Shown: positions 1 to 4,850, numbered from the stretch's first letter. The stretch: 7,247 nucleotides of DNA from Helicobacteraceae bacterium (GCA_031276985.1 JAISMA010000173.1:1-7247); one strand, 5' to 3'. Program-made: numbers and translations. Notes: generated by a model from the sequence alone, not told the origin.

Positions 1-375
1 CTGTATTGCGAAAGCGCCGAAAAATACAAAGCGACCGTCGAGCAAGGCGGGAACTACGTCGCTTTCGCTTTTAACAATTGGGGCAACGCGCTTTACGATC
101 TGGCAAAGCTATCGCAAGACAACGATTTTAATAAATGCCTCAAAGAGTATGTGGCGGCGCATAGCGCGATCAAAGACGCGCCGTCTTATAATTTAGCTTG
201 CGTATTCGCGCTTATCGGCGATAAAACAAACGCCTTGTTTTATTTGGATAAATCCTTGAAAAAGAACGAAATGTTTGTCAAAAATGTCCTAAAAGATAAA
301 GATTGGCAGACGTATTTAGACGACGCGGAATTTCAAGCGCTATTAAACAGATATAGAAGCGGCGCTTATTTTTAG
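1..375 (+). CDS. TPR-repeat protein, C-terminal part (5' end outside window)
   Basis: The frame is open from the first base and ends at TAG 373-375, giving 124 visible residues; the true start lies upstream of the window. Residues about 21-54 (AFNNWGNALYDLAKLSQD onward) and about 57-90 (SYNLACVFALIGDKTNALFY) have the helix-turn-helix spacing and small/aromatic positions of tetratricopeptide repeats. The end, with KDKDWQTYLDDAEFQALL at about 98-115, is like the closing segment of bacterial 'TPR end-of-group' proteins, where a 'd..W..L..D..F..LL' motif follows the last repeat. TPR domains bind other proteins; no enzymatic domain is visible, so the partner and pathway are unknown. The internal ATG at 151 is not the likely start, because the repeat pattern clearly continues upstream of it. 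It is 112 bases ahead of rplU, which has its own promoter, so the two are probably separate transcripts. Confidence 0.8.
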   Translation: MYCESAEKYKATVEQGGNYVAFAFNNWGNALYDLAKLSQDNDFNKCLKEYVAAHSAIKDAPSYNLACVFALIGDKTNALFYLDKSLKKNEMFVKNVLKDKDWQTYLDDAEFQALLNRYRSGAYF

Positions 376-406
376 CGTAGCGCGTTCAAATTGCGCCAAA
401 AAACGC

Positions 407-420
407 CGCGATCGGTCGCG
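407..420. terminator. small GC-rich hairpin between the TPR gene and rplU (possible terminator)
   Basis: CGCGA 407-411 pairs with TCGCG 416-420 around a TCGG loop. It lies 31 bases after the TPR gene stop and before the rplU promoter, where a terminator would be expected. There is no T-run directly after it, so intrinsic termination is doubtful. Confidence 0.25.
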
Positions 421-440
421 CCAAAGGCTTGTTTAAGGAT

Positions 441-453
441 ATTTTGGTAGAAT
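441..453 (+). promoter_or_regulatory. rplU-rpmA promoter, -10 region
   Basis: TAGAAT at 448-453 is preceded by ATTTTGG, which matches the Campylobacterota sigma-70 pattern of a T-rich -16 region plus a TATAAT-like -10 with little or no -35 box. The distance to the rplU ATG is 34 bases, which leaves a short leader. The AT-rich stretch stands out from the GC-rich bases before it. Confidence 0.6.
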
Positions 454-475
454 CGCGCCTTTTATTTTGCAAGAC

Positions 476-481
476 AGAAGG
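476..481 (+). promoter_or_regulatory. ribosome binding site that fixes the rplU start
   Basis: AGAAGG lies six bases before ATG 488. This chooses ATG 488 over the in-frame TTG at 467, which would add seven residues (MQDRRQT) not found in L21 proteins and would place the Shine-Dalgarno sequence inside the coding region. Confidence 0.75.
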
Positions 482-487
482 CAAACA

Positions 488-799
488 ATGTATGCGATAA
501 TCAATACCGACGGCAGACAGTACAAGGTCGCGCAGGGCGATATAGTTTTATTCGATCGGCGCGGTCTGGAGCCGAAAACCGCCGTTACTTTTGAAAAGGT
601 TTTGCTGGTCAATAACGACGGCGCTTTGACGGTTGGATCGCCGTTCATAAAGGGCGCGAAGGTTACGGGCGAGGCAATCAACGAGGGGCGCGGCAAAAAG
701 ATCGTGATTTTCAAAAAGCGACGCCGCAAAGACAGCAAGCAAAAACGCGGCTTCAGGCGCGATTTTACCCGCGTGAGAATCACGGGCATAAGCCTCTAA
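488..799 (+). CDS. rplU: 50S ribosomal protein L21
   Basis: This is a component of the large ribosomal subunit that binds 23S rRNA. The 103-residue product has the usual length for bacterial L21 (about 102-105). It starts MYAIINTDGRQYKVAQGD, the family's N-terminal signature, and has VGSPFIKGAKV in the middle and a basic rRNA-binding tail, KRRRKDSKQKRGFRRDF, near the C-terminus. Most bacteria have GHRQ where this protein has GFRR; the RRKDSK..RGFRR form is, from memory, the Campylobacter-type sequence and is the best taxonomic clue here. The start is set by AGAAGG six bases upstream. The gene has its own -10 box and is followed after 32 bases by rpmA, the normal rplU-rpmA pairing. L21 in some bacteria is autoregulated together with L27, but no such leader structure is evident here. 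Confidence 0.97.
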   Translation: MYAIINTDGRQYKVAQGDIVLFDRRGLEPKTAVTFEKVLLVNNDGALTVGSPFIKGAKVTGEAINEGRGKKIVIFKKRRRKDSKQKRGFRRDFTRVRITGISL

Positions 800-831
800 T
801 ACGCGAGTTTATAAACATCAAAGGATAAAGC

Positions 832-1098
832 ATGGCGCACAAAAAAGGGCAAGGCAGCACACAGAATAACCGCGACTCGATTGGTCGCAGATTAGGCGTT
901 AAGAAATTCGGCGGCGAGTTTGTTCGCGCAGGAAACATTATCATTCGTCAGCGCGGCACGAAAATTCATGCGGGCGACAACGTTGGCATTGGCAAAGATC
1001 ACACGATTTTCGCTCTGATTGACGGCAATGTGGTTTTTTCGCGCAAAGACGCGCAACGCAAAAAGGTCTCCGTCGCTCCAAAAACGGCTACGGCTTAA
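832..1098 (+). CDS. rpmA: 50S ribosomal protein L27
   Basis: L27 sits near the peptidyl transferase centre, with its N-terminal tail contacting the tRNA ends. The 88-residue product begins MAHKKGQGSTQNNRDSIGRR and continues with LGVKKFGGEFVRAGNIIIRQ, RGTKIHAGDNVGIGKDHTIF and a basic C-terminus, which is the whole family pattern. It has no N-terminal leader of the kind cleaved by Prp protease in Firmicutes, so the mature start is the encoded one. AAAGGA at 820-825 is six bases before the ATG. It lies 32 bases after rplU and is almost certainly co-transcribed with it. The usual downstream neighbour obgE is absent; a repeat-rich region begins instead. The last residues (PKTATA) are slightly longer than in close relatives as I remember them. 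Confidence 0.97.
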   Translation: MAHKKGQGSTQNNRDSIGRRLGVKKFGGEFVRAGNIIIRQRGTKIHAGDNVGIGKDHTIFALIDGNVVFSRKDAQRKKVSVAPKTATA

Positions 1099-1107
1099 CG
1101 GCGACTG

Positions 1108-1192
1108 GTTCGGCGAAACTTAAGAGCGATTAGTGTGCGTTGCGATCGCGTCCCAATCGCCAACGTTACAAGTTCGGCGAAACTTAAGAGCG
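1108..1192 (+). repeat. direct repeat after rpmA: two 21-bp exact copies, 64 bp apart
   Basis: Positions 1108-1128 and 1172-1192 are identical over 21 bases (GTTCGGCGAAACTTAAG plus AGCG), and similarity continues weakly for about 14 more bases (ATTAGTGTGCGT against CTAGTTTGCGCT). Between the copies, CGTT-GCGAT (1138-1146) pairs with ATCGC-AACG (1156-1165, one bulged C at 1161), forming a hairpin that contains a GCGATCGC palindrome. The first copy begins ten bases after the rpmA stop, so it is part of the rpmA 3' untranslated region. No T-run follows the hairpin. Confidence 0.75.
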
Positions 1193-1230
1193 CTAGTTTG
1201 CGCTCAAGCCGTTCGCTTTGTTTATCTTAA

Positions 1231-1245
1231 GCGAATTTGCTTCGC
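1231..1245. repeat. short inverted repeat GCGAA...TTCGC
   Basis: GCGAA 1231-1235 and TTCGC 1241-1245 flank five bases. A run of five A residues follows at 1246. On the minus strand this would be a hairpin preceded by T residues, so it is not a normal intrinsic terminator for either strand. Confidence 0.3.
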
Positions 1246-1306
1246 AAAAACGGCGACGTTTTAACCAATGTCGCCCAAACGCTATTTTAGGTTGCGAAGC
1301 CAACAA

Positions 1307-1335
1307 GCGTTAGCTTATATTGCATTCGCTAACGC
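1307..1335. repeat. 8-bp inverted repeat with 13-base loop
   Basis: GCGTTAGC 1307-1314 is the exact reverse complement of GCTAACGC 1328-1335; the loop between is AT-rich (TTATATTGCATTC). It could be a hairpin in RNA or a binding dyad; no gene start or end is close to it. Confidence 0.55.
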
Positions 1336-1358
1336 GATCACCGTAACCATTCAAGACA

Positions 1359-1393
1359 ATCGCATTACTTTGTAGGACGATCGCATTACTTTG
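1359..1393 (+). repeat. 14-bp direct repeat, period 21
   Basis: ATCGCATTACTTTG occurs at 1359-1372 and again at 1380-1393. A related sequence, CGATTGCATTACATTA, appears at about 1921-1936, which suggests that this is a fragment of a longer repeat that recurs in the island. Confidence 0.6.
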
Positions 1394-1436
1394 ACTTGTT
1401 ATAAGCGCATCCCGTCATTCCCACGCCCCCCCCTCT

Positions 1437-1463
1437 CGTCGTACCCGTGAAGGCGGGTATCCA
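1437..1463 (+). repeat. palindromic element, full copy
   Basis: CGTCGTACCCGTGAAGGCGG plus GTATCCA. TACCCG 1442-1447 pairs with CGGGTA 1454-1459 around a six-base loop. A half copy, CGTCATTCCC, lies just before it at 1413-1422, separated by a run of eight C (1426-1433). Confidence 0.65.
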
Positions 1464-1520
1464 AAAAATAAAAGGTTATAAAACTCTACAATTAGCAATT
1501 GATCCGCGAATGTCTTAATG

Positions 1521-1547
1521 CTGGATACCGTCTTCGCGGGTATGACG
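1521..1547 (-). repeat. palindromic element, full copy in reverse orientation
   Basis: It reads CTGGATACC-GTCTTCGC-GGGTATGACG on the plus strand; ATACC 1525-1529 pairs with GGTAT 1539-1543. It is the only reverse copy among the forward ones of the left part of the array. Confidence 0.6.
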
Positions 1548-1590
1548 CCATGCACATTCAATAGCGCAATTCAATCCAATCGCGCCCTTG

Positions 1591-1616
1591 CGTCATTCTG
1601 CGCGTAGTCGCAGAAT
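1591..1616 (+). repeat. palindromic element, ATTCTGCG variant
   Basis: ATTCTGCG 1595-1602 pairs exactly with CGCAGAAT 1609-1616 (8-bp stem, 6-base loop), preceded by CGTC. It differs from the main consensus in the arms and has a near-identical inverted partner at 2084-2109. Confidence 0.7.
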
Positions 1617-1760
1617 CGCGAAGTCGCTGAACCCGCGCCCGCTCCCGTCATACCTGCGAAGAACGACCGCTTGCTCGCAAGCGCAAGGCGCGAAGGAATG
1701 TGTATAAACTTCTATTCCAAAAACGATTGTATTGTTGTTGCGCGGATCGATCGCGCATAA

Positions 1761-1787
1761 CGTCATTCTCGCGAAAGCGAGTATCTA
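1761..1787 (+). repeat. palindromic element, full copy
   Basis: CGTCATTCTCGCGAAAGCGA plus GTATCTA; CTCGC 1768-1772 pairs with GCGAG 1777-1781. The arm bases differ from the consensus CCCGC/GCGGG but remain complementary, i.e. a paired change. Confidence 0.65.
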
Positions 1788-1859
1788 AAAACAAAAACCA
1801 AAGCGCCTATATTGCGTCGAACAACCGAACGCGCCTCCCTCATCACCCCTGCGCCCTCC

Positions 1860-1886
1860 CGTCATTTTCGCAAAGTCGGGAATCCA
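1860..1886 (+). repeat. palindromic element, decayed copy
   Basis: CGTCATTTTCGCAAAGTCGG plus GAATCCA. Both ends keep the consensus (CGTCATT and GGGAATCCA) but the stem is broken by mismatches. Confidence 0.55.
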
Positions 1887-1951
1887 TTTCCATAAACAAT
1901 CGGATTACGTTAAGCCAACGCGATTGCATTACATTATCCCCGCGCCCTCCT

Positions 1952-1981
1952 CGTTATACTCGCGAAGGCGGCAGGTATCTA
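1952..1981 (+). repeat. palindromic element with 3-base insertion
   Basis: CGTTATACTCGCGAAGGCGG then CAGGTATCTA: same ends and loop as the consensus, with three extra bases in the right arm. Confidence 0.5.
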
Positions 1982-2045
1982 TTTCTCAAGAACAATCGCG
2001 GTTTGATTGGCATTCGTAGTGGCTTTTGACTTTCTTTTTTTTAGT

Positions 2046-2066
2046 TACCTGCTTTTGCAGGTATGA
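2046..2066 (-). repeat. palindromic element, TACCTGC variant
   Basis: TACCTGC 2046-2052 pairs exactly with GCAGGTA 2057-2063 around TTTT. A run of eight T (2035-2042) precedes it on the plus strand, so it is not a plus-strand intrinsic terminator, and no T-run follows it on the minus strand. Confidence 0.6.
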
Positions 2067-2083
2067 TAAGCAGGCGCTTCGCT

Positions 2084-2109
2084 ATTCTGCGACTTCGCGC
2101 AGAATGACG
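2084..2109 (-). repeat. palindromic element, ATTCTGCG variant, reverse copy
   Basis: ATTCTGCG 2084-2091 pairs with CGCAGAAT 2098-2105 and is followed by GACG. Its reverse complement matches 1591-1616 at all but one of 26 positions. Confidence 0.7.
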
Positions 2110-2180
2110 GTGGGCGACGCTTCGCGGGTATGACGAGAAGCCAACGAGATCGCGCAAGACATCCAAACCGTTTCAAGAAT

Positions 2181-2206
2181 GGATTTCCGCCTTCGCGGGA
2201 ATGACG
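2181..2206 (-). repeat. palindromic element, near-full reverse copy
   Basis: GGATTTCCGCCTTCGCGGGA plus ATGACG; it keeps both end signatures (GGAT and ATGACG) and the CTTCGC loop, with one base missing in the left arm. Confidence 0.6.
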
Positions 2207-2374
2207 GGAGGGGCGATCGCGGATTTACTGACGATCGGGCGCTTTAATATTGGATACCCGCCTTGTGTGCCTTGCGCTTGCAGGCAAGCGGGCGCTTCGT
2301 CATGGAGATGATAGGAGGGCGCAGGGTTCGCGCGCGCTGGTTTTGGTTTATGGAGCGCAAAACGGGGTTGGGCA

Positions 2375-2518
2375 TGCGTGTAGTCGAGAATACAAAGACA
2401 AACTTTGTGTCCTATTGGATGCGCGTTTGTAGGCGGGAACGCAAAGACAAACTTTGCGTACTTTTGGATATGCGTTCGTAGGCGAAAATGTGAAACAAAT
2501 TTCGCGTCTTATGGAGAG
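2375..2518. repeat. tandem array of three hairpin-bearing units downstream of gluQ
   Basis: Units start at TGCG 2375, 2420 and 2471 (45-51 bases each). Each has GTAG(G/T)CG..AA, then a perfect or near-perfect inverted repeat, then a TTGGA/ATGGA-like end. Stems: ACAAAG/CTTTGT (2392-2397 with 2403-2408); CGCAAAG/CTTTGCG (2440-2446 with 2452-2458); GTGAAA/TTTCGC (2490-2495 with 2500-2505, one G-T pair). The first two share the loop ACAAA. The third stem starts four bases beyond the gluQ stop on the minus strand. A partial flank, TATGGAGCGCAAAACG at 2349-2364, resembles TATGGAGAGCGAAAAACG at 2510-2527, inside the gluQ end. The array may act as the operon's transcript end, but no T-run supports intrinsic termination. 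Confidence 0.7.
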
Positions 2519-3339
2519 CGAAAAACGCGAGGATACGCGCCAAGCGCCCATTTAATAACGGCGATCGGACGTTCGCCCGCCAAAGCGCAGGGCGGCGCGA
2601 AGCCAAGAAAAACTAGCGCGTCGATTAGCGTTTGCGAGGCGTTTTCGGCTTTGATCGGCTCGGCTAGATTCTGCTTCGATAGCTTCGCGCCGTCGCTTCC
2701 TGTCGCCAAAGGCAGATGCGCGTAAACGGGCGACGAAAATCCAAGAACGCGCCGCAGGTAAATCTGGCGAGGCGTAGAATCTAGCAGATCGCGCCCGCGC
2801 GCGATTTCCGTTACGCCGCTAAACTCGTCGTCAACAACTACGGCAAGCTGATACGTGGGTTCGCCAAGCGCGTTAAAGAGCGCAAAATCGCCGACCTCTT
2901 CGCGCAGATTTTGCGAAAAATATCCGCATAGGCGATCGTGAAATCCGATCGTCTCGTCCGTAACGCGAAGGCGCAAAGCAAAGCTATCGCCGCCGTTTTT
3001 GACGGGACACATCGGCGGATGAACGCCGCCAAACGCCGCCAGATCGGCGCGGGAGCAACGGCACGGATAAACCAGATCGCCAAGCGCGGCGATCGCGGCG
3101 CGATAGGCTTCAATTCGCTTGCTTTGATATAAAACTTCGCCGTCCCAAAAAAGCGCGTAGGCTTCTAGCTGCCGCAAAATCGCGCGATCAGCGCCTTTAA
3201 CGTTTCGCGCGCGATCAATATCCTCTATTCTTACAAGCCATTTTCCGCCTTGCGATTTGGCGCTTAGATAACTGCCTAGCGCCGCGATCAGCGATCCGAA
3301 ATGCAACGCGCCGCTTGGCGTCGGCGCGAAACGACCAAT
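2509..3339 (-). CDS. gluQ: glutamyl-Q tRNA(Asp) synthetase; start codon unclear (ATT 3339 proposed)
   Basis: GluQ is a truncated paralogue of glutamyl-tRNA synthetase without an anticodon-binding domain; it activates glutamate and attaches it to the queuosine of tRNA(Asp). Counted from ATT 3339 (276 residues), GRFAPTPSGALHFGS (2-16) holds the class I HIGH-like motif, WLVRIEDID lies at about 34-42, CRC (93-95) with C111 and H107 forms a likely zinc site, YQLAVVVDDEFSGVTEIARG is the core, and KLSKQ (219-223) is the KMSKS loop. The E. coli protein is slightly longer, with the difference at the ends. The in-frame TTG at 3306 would begin at the HFGS histidine and drop the ATP-binding strand, so it is unlikely to be the start. 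No ATG, GTG or TTG exists upstream of it before the in-frame stop at 3367-3369. Last gene of the HIT-TerC-gluQ unit, five bases after the preceding stop. Confidence 0.88.
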   Translation of the reverse strand: MGRFAPTPSGALHFGSLIAALGSYLSAKSQGGKWLVRIEDIDRARNVKGADRAILRQLEAYALFWDGEVLYQSKRIEAYRAAIAALGDLVYPCRCSRADLAAFGGVHPPMCPVKNGGDSFALRLRVTDETIGFHDRLCGYFSQNLREEVGDFALFNALGEPTYQLAVVVDDEFSGVTEIARGRDLLDSTPRQIYLRRVLGFSSPVYAHLPLATGSDGAKLSKQNLAEPIKAENASQTLIDALVFLGFAPPCALAGERPIAVIKWALGAYPRVFRSP

Positions 3340-3343
3340 TGCT

Positions 3344-4327
3344 TTATTCGAGGCTTTTTCGATTGGCTACCACCGAGCGCCAAAACGCCAGCAAAATAAA
3401 CGCGGCGCTAATCGTGCCGGTAATAAATTCTTCGACATGCCAAAAAATTTTCGCCAGCATAATAAGCGCCAGCGCGAAGATCGCGTAATACGCGCCGTGC
3501 TCAAGATAGCGATATTCGGCGAGCGTTCCTTTTCGCACGAAAAACAAGGTGATCGATCGCACAAACAACGCGCCTACGCCAAGCCCCAGCATAATCACAA
3601 ATATATTTTCGCTTAAAGCAAAAGCGCCAACCACTCCGTCGAGCGAAAAACTCGCGTCGAGCGTTTCGAGATATATAAAGCCGATCGCGCCGTTTCTAAC
3701 GCCGCCGCCAGCCGAAAATAACGCGTCGGCTCTATGTATAATTTCGTAAAGTACCACGCCAAAAAAATACGCTATTCCGATCGCCGCGCTTTTGGTAACG
3801 TATAGCAAAATTATGCCGCCAAGCGCGGAGAAAATCAGCGAAATGGTATTTATGCGTCTAGCTATTTGCACAAAGCGATTATTTTCCCAAAAATCAAACC
3901 AATAAACCTTGCGAGAATCGTCAAAATAAAAACTTTGCGCCACCATTAGCAAAAACGCGCCGCCAAACGCGAATATCAGATCTTCGCCGTTTTTTAACTC
4001 TTCCGCGTAACGTTGCGGATCGTTAAATGCATAGGCGAAAGTCTGCCAAAGCGTCATCGAGCTAACCGCCCACACAAGCGCGACGGGAATCAAAAAGCGC
4101 ATGCCAAACACCGCGATCGGAATGCCCCAGACGATAAAACGCCGCCGCCAAACAAGATCCATTTGCAGCAAGGCTTTGGCGTTTACCACCGCGTTGTCAA
4201 ACGAAAGCGAAACCTCCAAAAGCGCCAGCAGCGCCACGACGTAAAATCCCGAAACGCCCCAGAAAATTAGCGCGATCGCAAGCGCGATCGCCAGCGCCAA
4301 ATACGAACCCCAAAAGTGTTTAATCAT
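3344..4327 (-). CDS. TerC/DUF475-family integral membrane protein
   Basis: The 327-residue product is strongly hydrophobic, with roughly eight to nine predicted membrane segments (for example 8-23, 27-42, 66-88, 117-133, 161-177, 180-196, 241-263, 280-295, 304-320). Two matching motifs, EVSLSFDNAVV (38-48) and ETLDASFSLDGVV (221-233), hold conserved acidic residues in membrane helices (E38, D44; E221, D224, D230); this inverted-pair pattern is the TerC-family hallmark. Family members have been linked to tellurite resistance and, more recently, to manganese export, but the DUF475 branch has no firm function, so the substrate here is inferred at best. ATG 4327 is preferred to the TTG at 4375, because it begins just before the first membrane helix and overlaps the HIT stop as ATGATTAA, pointing to translational coupling. 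It ends five bases before the proposed gluQ start. Confidence 0.85.
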   Translation of the reverse strand: MIKHFWGSYLALAIALAIALIFWGVSGFYVVALLALLEVSLSFDNAVVNAKALLQMDLVWRRRFIVWGIPIAVFGMRFLIPVALVWAVSSMTLWQTFAYAFNDPQRYAEELKNGEDLIFAFGGAFLLMVAQSFYFDDSRKVYWFDFWENNRFVQIARRINTISLIFSALGGIILLYVTKSAAIGIAYFFGVVLYEIIHRADALFSAGGGVRNGAIGFIYLETLDASFSLDGVVGAFALSENIFVIMLGLGVGALFVRSITLFFVRKGTLAEYRYLEHGAYYAIFALALIMLAKIFWHVEEFITGTISAAFILLAFWRSVVANRKSLE

Positions 4328-4811
4328 TGAAATACTCGCCCGCTTTGTCCAACATGTTTTCGTAGATTTCGTCAAAATCGCGCCCGAATACGCGCGCTTT
4401 AGCTATCGTCGTAATAAAGTTTGCGTCGCCGATCCAGCGCGGAACAAGATGTAGATGAATATGTTGCGCGACGCCGGCGCCGCCCGCTATGCCAAGATTC
4501 ATTCCCATATTTACGCCTTGAGCGCCCATACGCTCTTTTAGCAACCTAACGCCGCGCCGCGCCAAAACGCTCGCGCGCAACCAAACGTCCGCGTCCAGCT
4601 CCTCCAAAGCGTCCGTGTGCGCGTGCGGGATAATCATAAAATGACCGGGCGTGTATGGATAGAGATTCATCACGACGAAGCAGGCATTGTCGCGGTACAA
4701 CACACGGTTTTGGCGATCGTTTTCGGGGCGCGACGAAATATCGCAAAATACGCAACCGCTTGGTTTGGACATATGATAACCGCTTCGCCACGGCGCGTAA
4801 AGACGATCCAT
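4320..4811 (-). CDS. HIT-family (histidine triad) nucleotide-binding protein
   Basis: HIT proteins are nucleotide hydrolases or transferases acting on substrates such as Ap4A or AMP-linked compounds; the cellular substrate here cannot be told from the sequence. In the 163-residue product, MDRLYAPWRSGY opens the protein, GCVFCDI (19-25) supplies a CxxC pair, GHFMIIPHAHTDALEEL (56-72) is the conserved core strand, and QHIHLHLVPRW (116-126) carries the triad H117, H119, H121. The cysteines with H65 and H117 could form the zinc site seen in some bacterial HIT proteins. The start is set at ATG 4811, with GAGG five bases upstream; the longer frame back to 4922 runs through the promoter region and its extra 37 residues look non-coding. 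First gene of the HIT-TerC-gluQ unit, divergent from htpG, overlapping the next gene by eight bases. Confidence 0.92.
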   Translation of the reverse strand: MDRLYAPWRSGYHMSKPSGCVFCDISSRPENDRQNRVLYRDNACFVVMNLYPYTPGHFMIIPHAHTDALEELDADVWLRASVLARRGVRLLKERMGAQGVNMGMNLGIAGGAGVAQHIHLHLVPRWIGDANFITTIAKARVFGRDFDEIYENMLDKAGEYFND

Positions 4812-4850
4812 GTTTGCCTCGTGTCCCTTGAAAACGCGAATAAAAACTAA

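Larger units (their letters stand above)
1413..2264. repeat. array of degenerate 27-bp palindromic elements (REP/dRS3-like)
   Basis: About twelve copies or half copies of one palindrome lie in 850 bases. The consensus is roughly CGTCATTCCCGCGAAGGCGG followed by GTATCCA: two arms (ATTCCCGC and GCGGGTAT) around a short GAA/AAG loop. Plus-oriented copies or halves: 1413-1422, 1437-1463, 1591-1616, 1646-1661, 1761-1787, 1860-1886, 1952-1981. Reverse-oriented ones: 1521-1547, 2046-2066, 2084-2109, 2119-2135, 2181-2206, 2252-2264. Spacer lengths vary and spacers are not alike, so this is not CRISPR. Repeats of the GTCATTCCCGC...GCGGGAATCC kind are known from many bacterial genomes, and Neisseria dRS3 is of a similar form; the link is by resemblance only. 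No transposase is present in the window. Confidence 0.75.
1099..2508. other. 1.4-kb gene-free, repeat-filled island between rpmA and gluQ
   Basis: No open frame here has a plausible protein: the longest (about 1700-2029 plus; 2405-2725 plus, running into the antisense of gluQ) have no recognisable motif, no ribosome binding site, and run through palindromic repeats. The stretch holds, in order, a direct repeat (1108-1192), a hairpin (1307-1335), a 21-bp-period repeat (1359-1393), a dispersed palindrome array (1413-2264) and a tandem hairpin array (2375-2518). No tRNA or rRNA was recognised. It separates the convergent rplU-rpmA and HIT-TerC-gluQ transcription units and may hold the transcription ends of both. 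Confidence 0.8.

Noticed and set aside
1426..1433. Run of eight C as a phase-variable tract
   Set aside because: Such tracts control surface genes in Campylobacter when inside or just before a gene; this one is in non-coding DNA far from any start.
1700..2029. 109-codon plus-strand open frame in the repeat island
   Set aside because: It runs through several palindromic elements, has no ribosome binding site, and its product is low in acidic residues and rich in Ser/Arg/Pro without any known motif.
2035..2066. T8 run plus hairpin as an intrinsic terminator
   Set aside because: The T-run comes before the hairpin on the plus strand and becomes A residues after it on the minus strand, so neither strand has hairpin-then-T order.
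1413..2264. Possible CRISPR array
   Set aside because: Copies occur in both orientations, are divergent, spacers vary widely in length, and there are no cas genes.
2405..2725. 106-codon plus-strand frame with a loosely repeated TNFA(S)Y pattern
   Set aside because: The pattern simply reflects the tandem DNA repeat, the repeats are not in phase (45-51 bp), and the second half is antisense to gluQ.
4328..4375. TTG start at 4375 for the TerC-like gene
   Set aside because: It adds 16 polar residues inside the HIT coding region; ATG 4327 with the ATGATTAA overlap is a far more usual arrangement.
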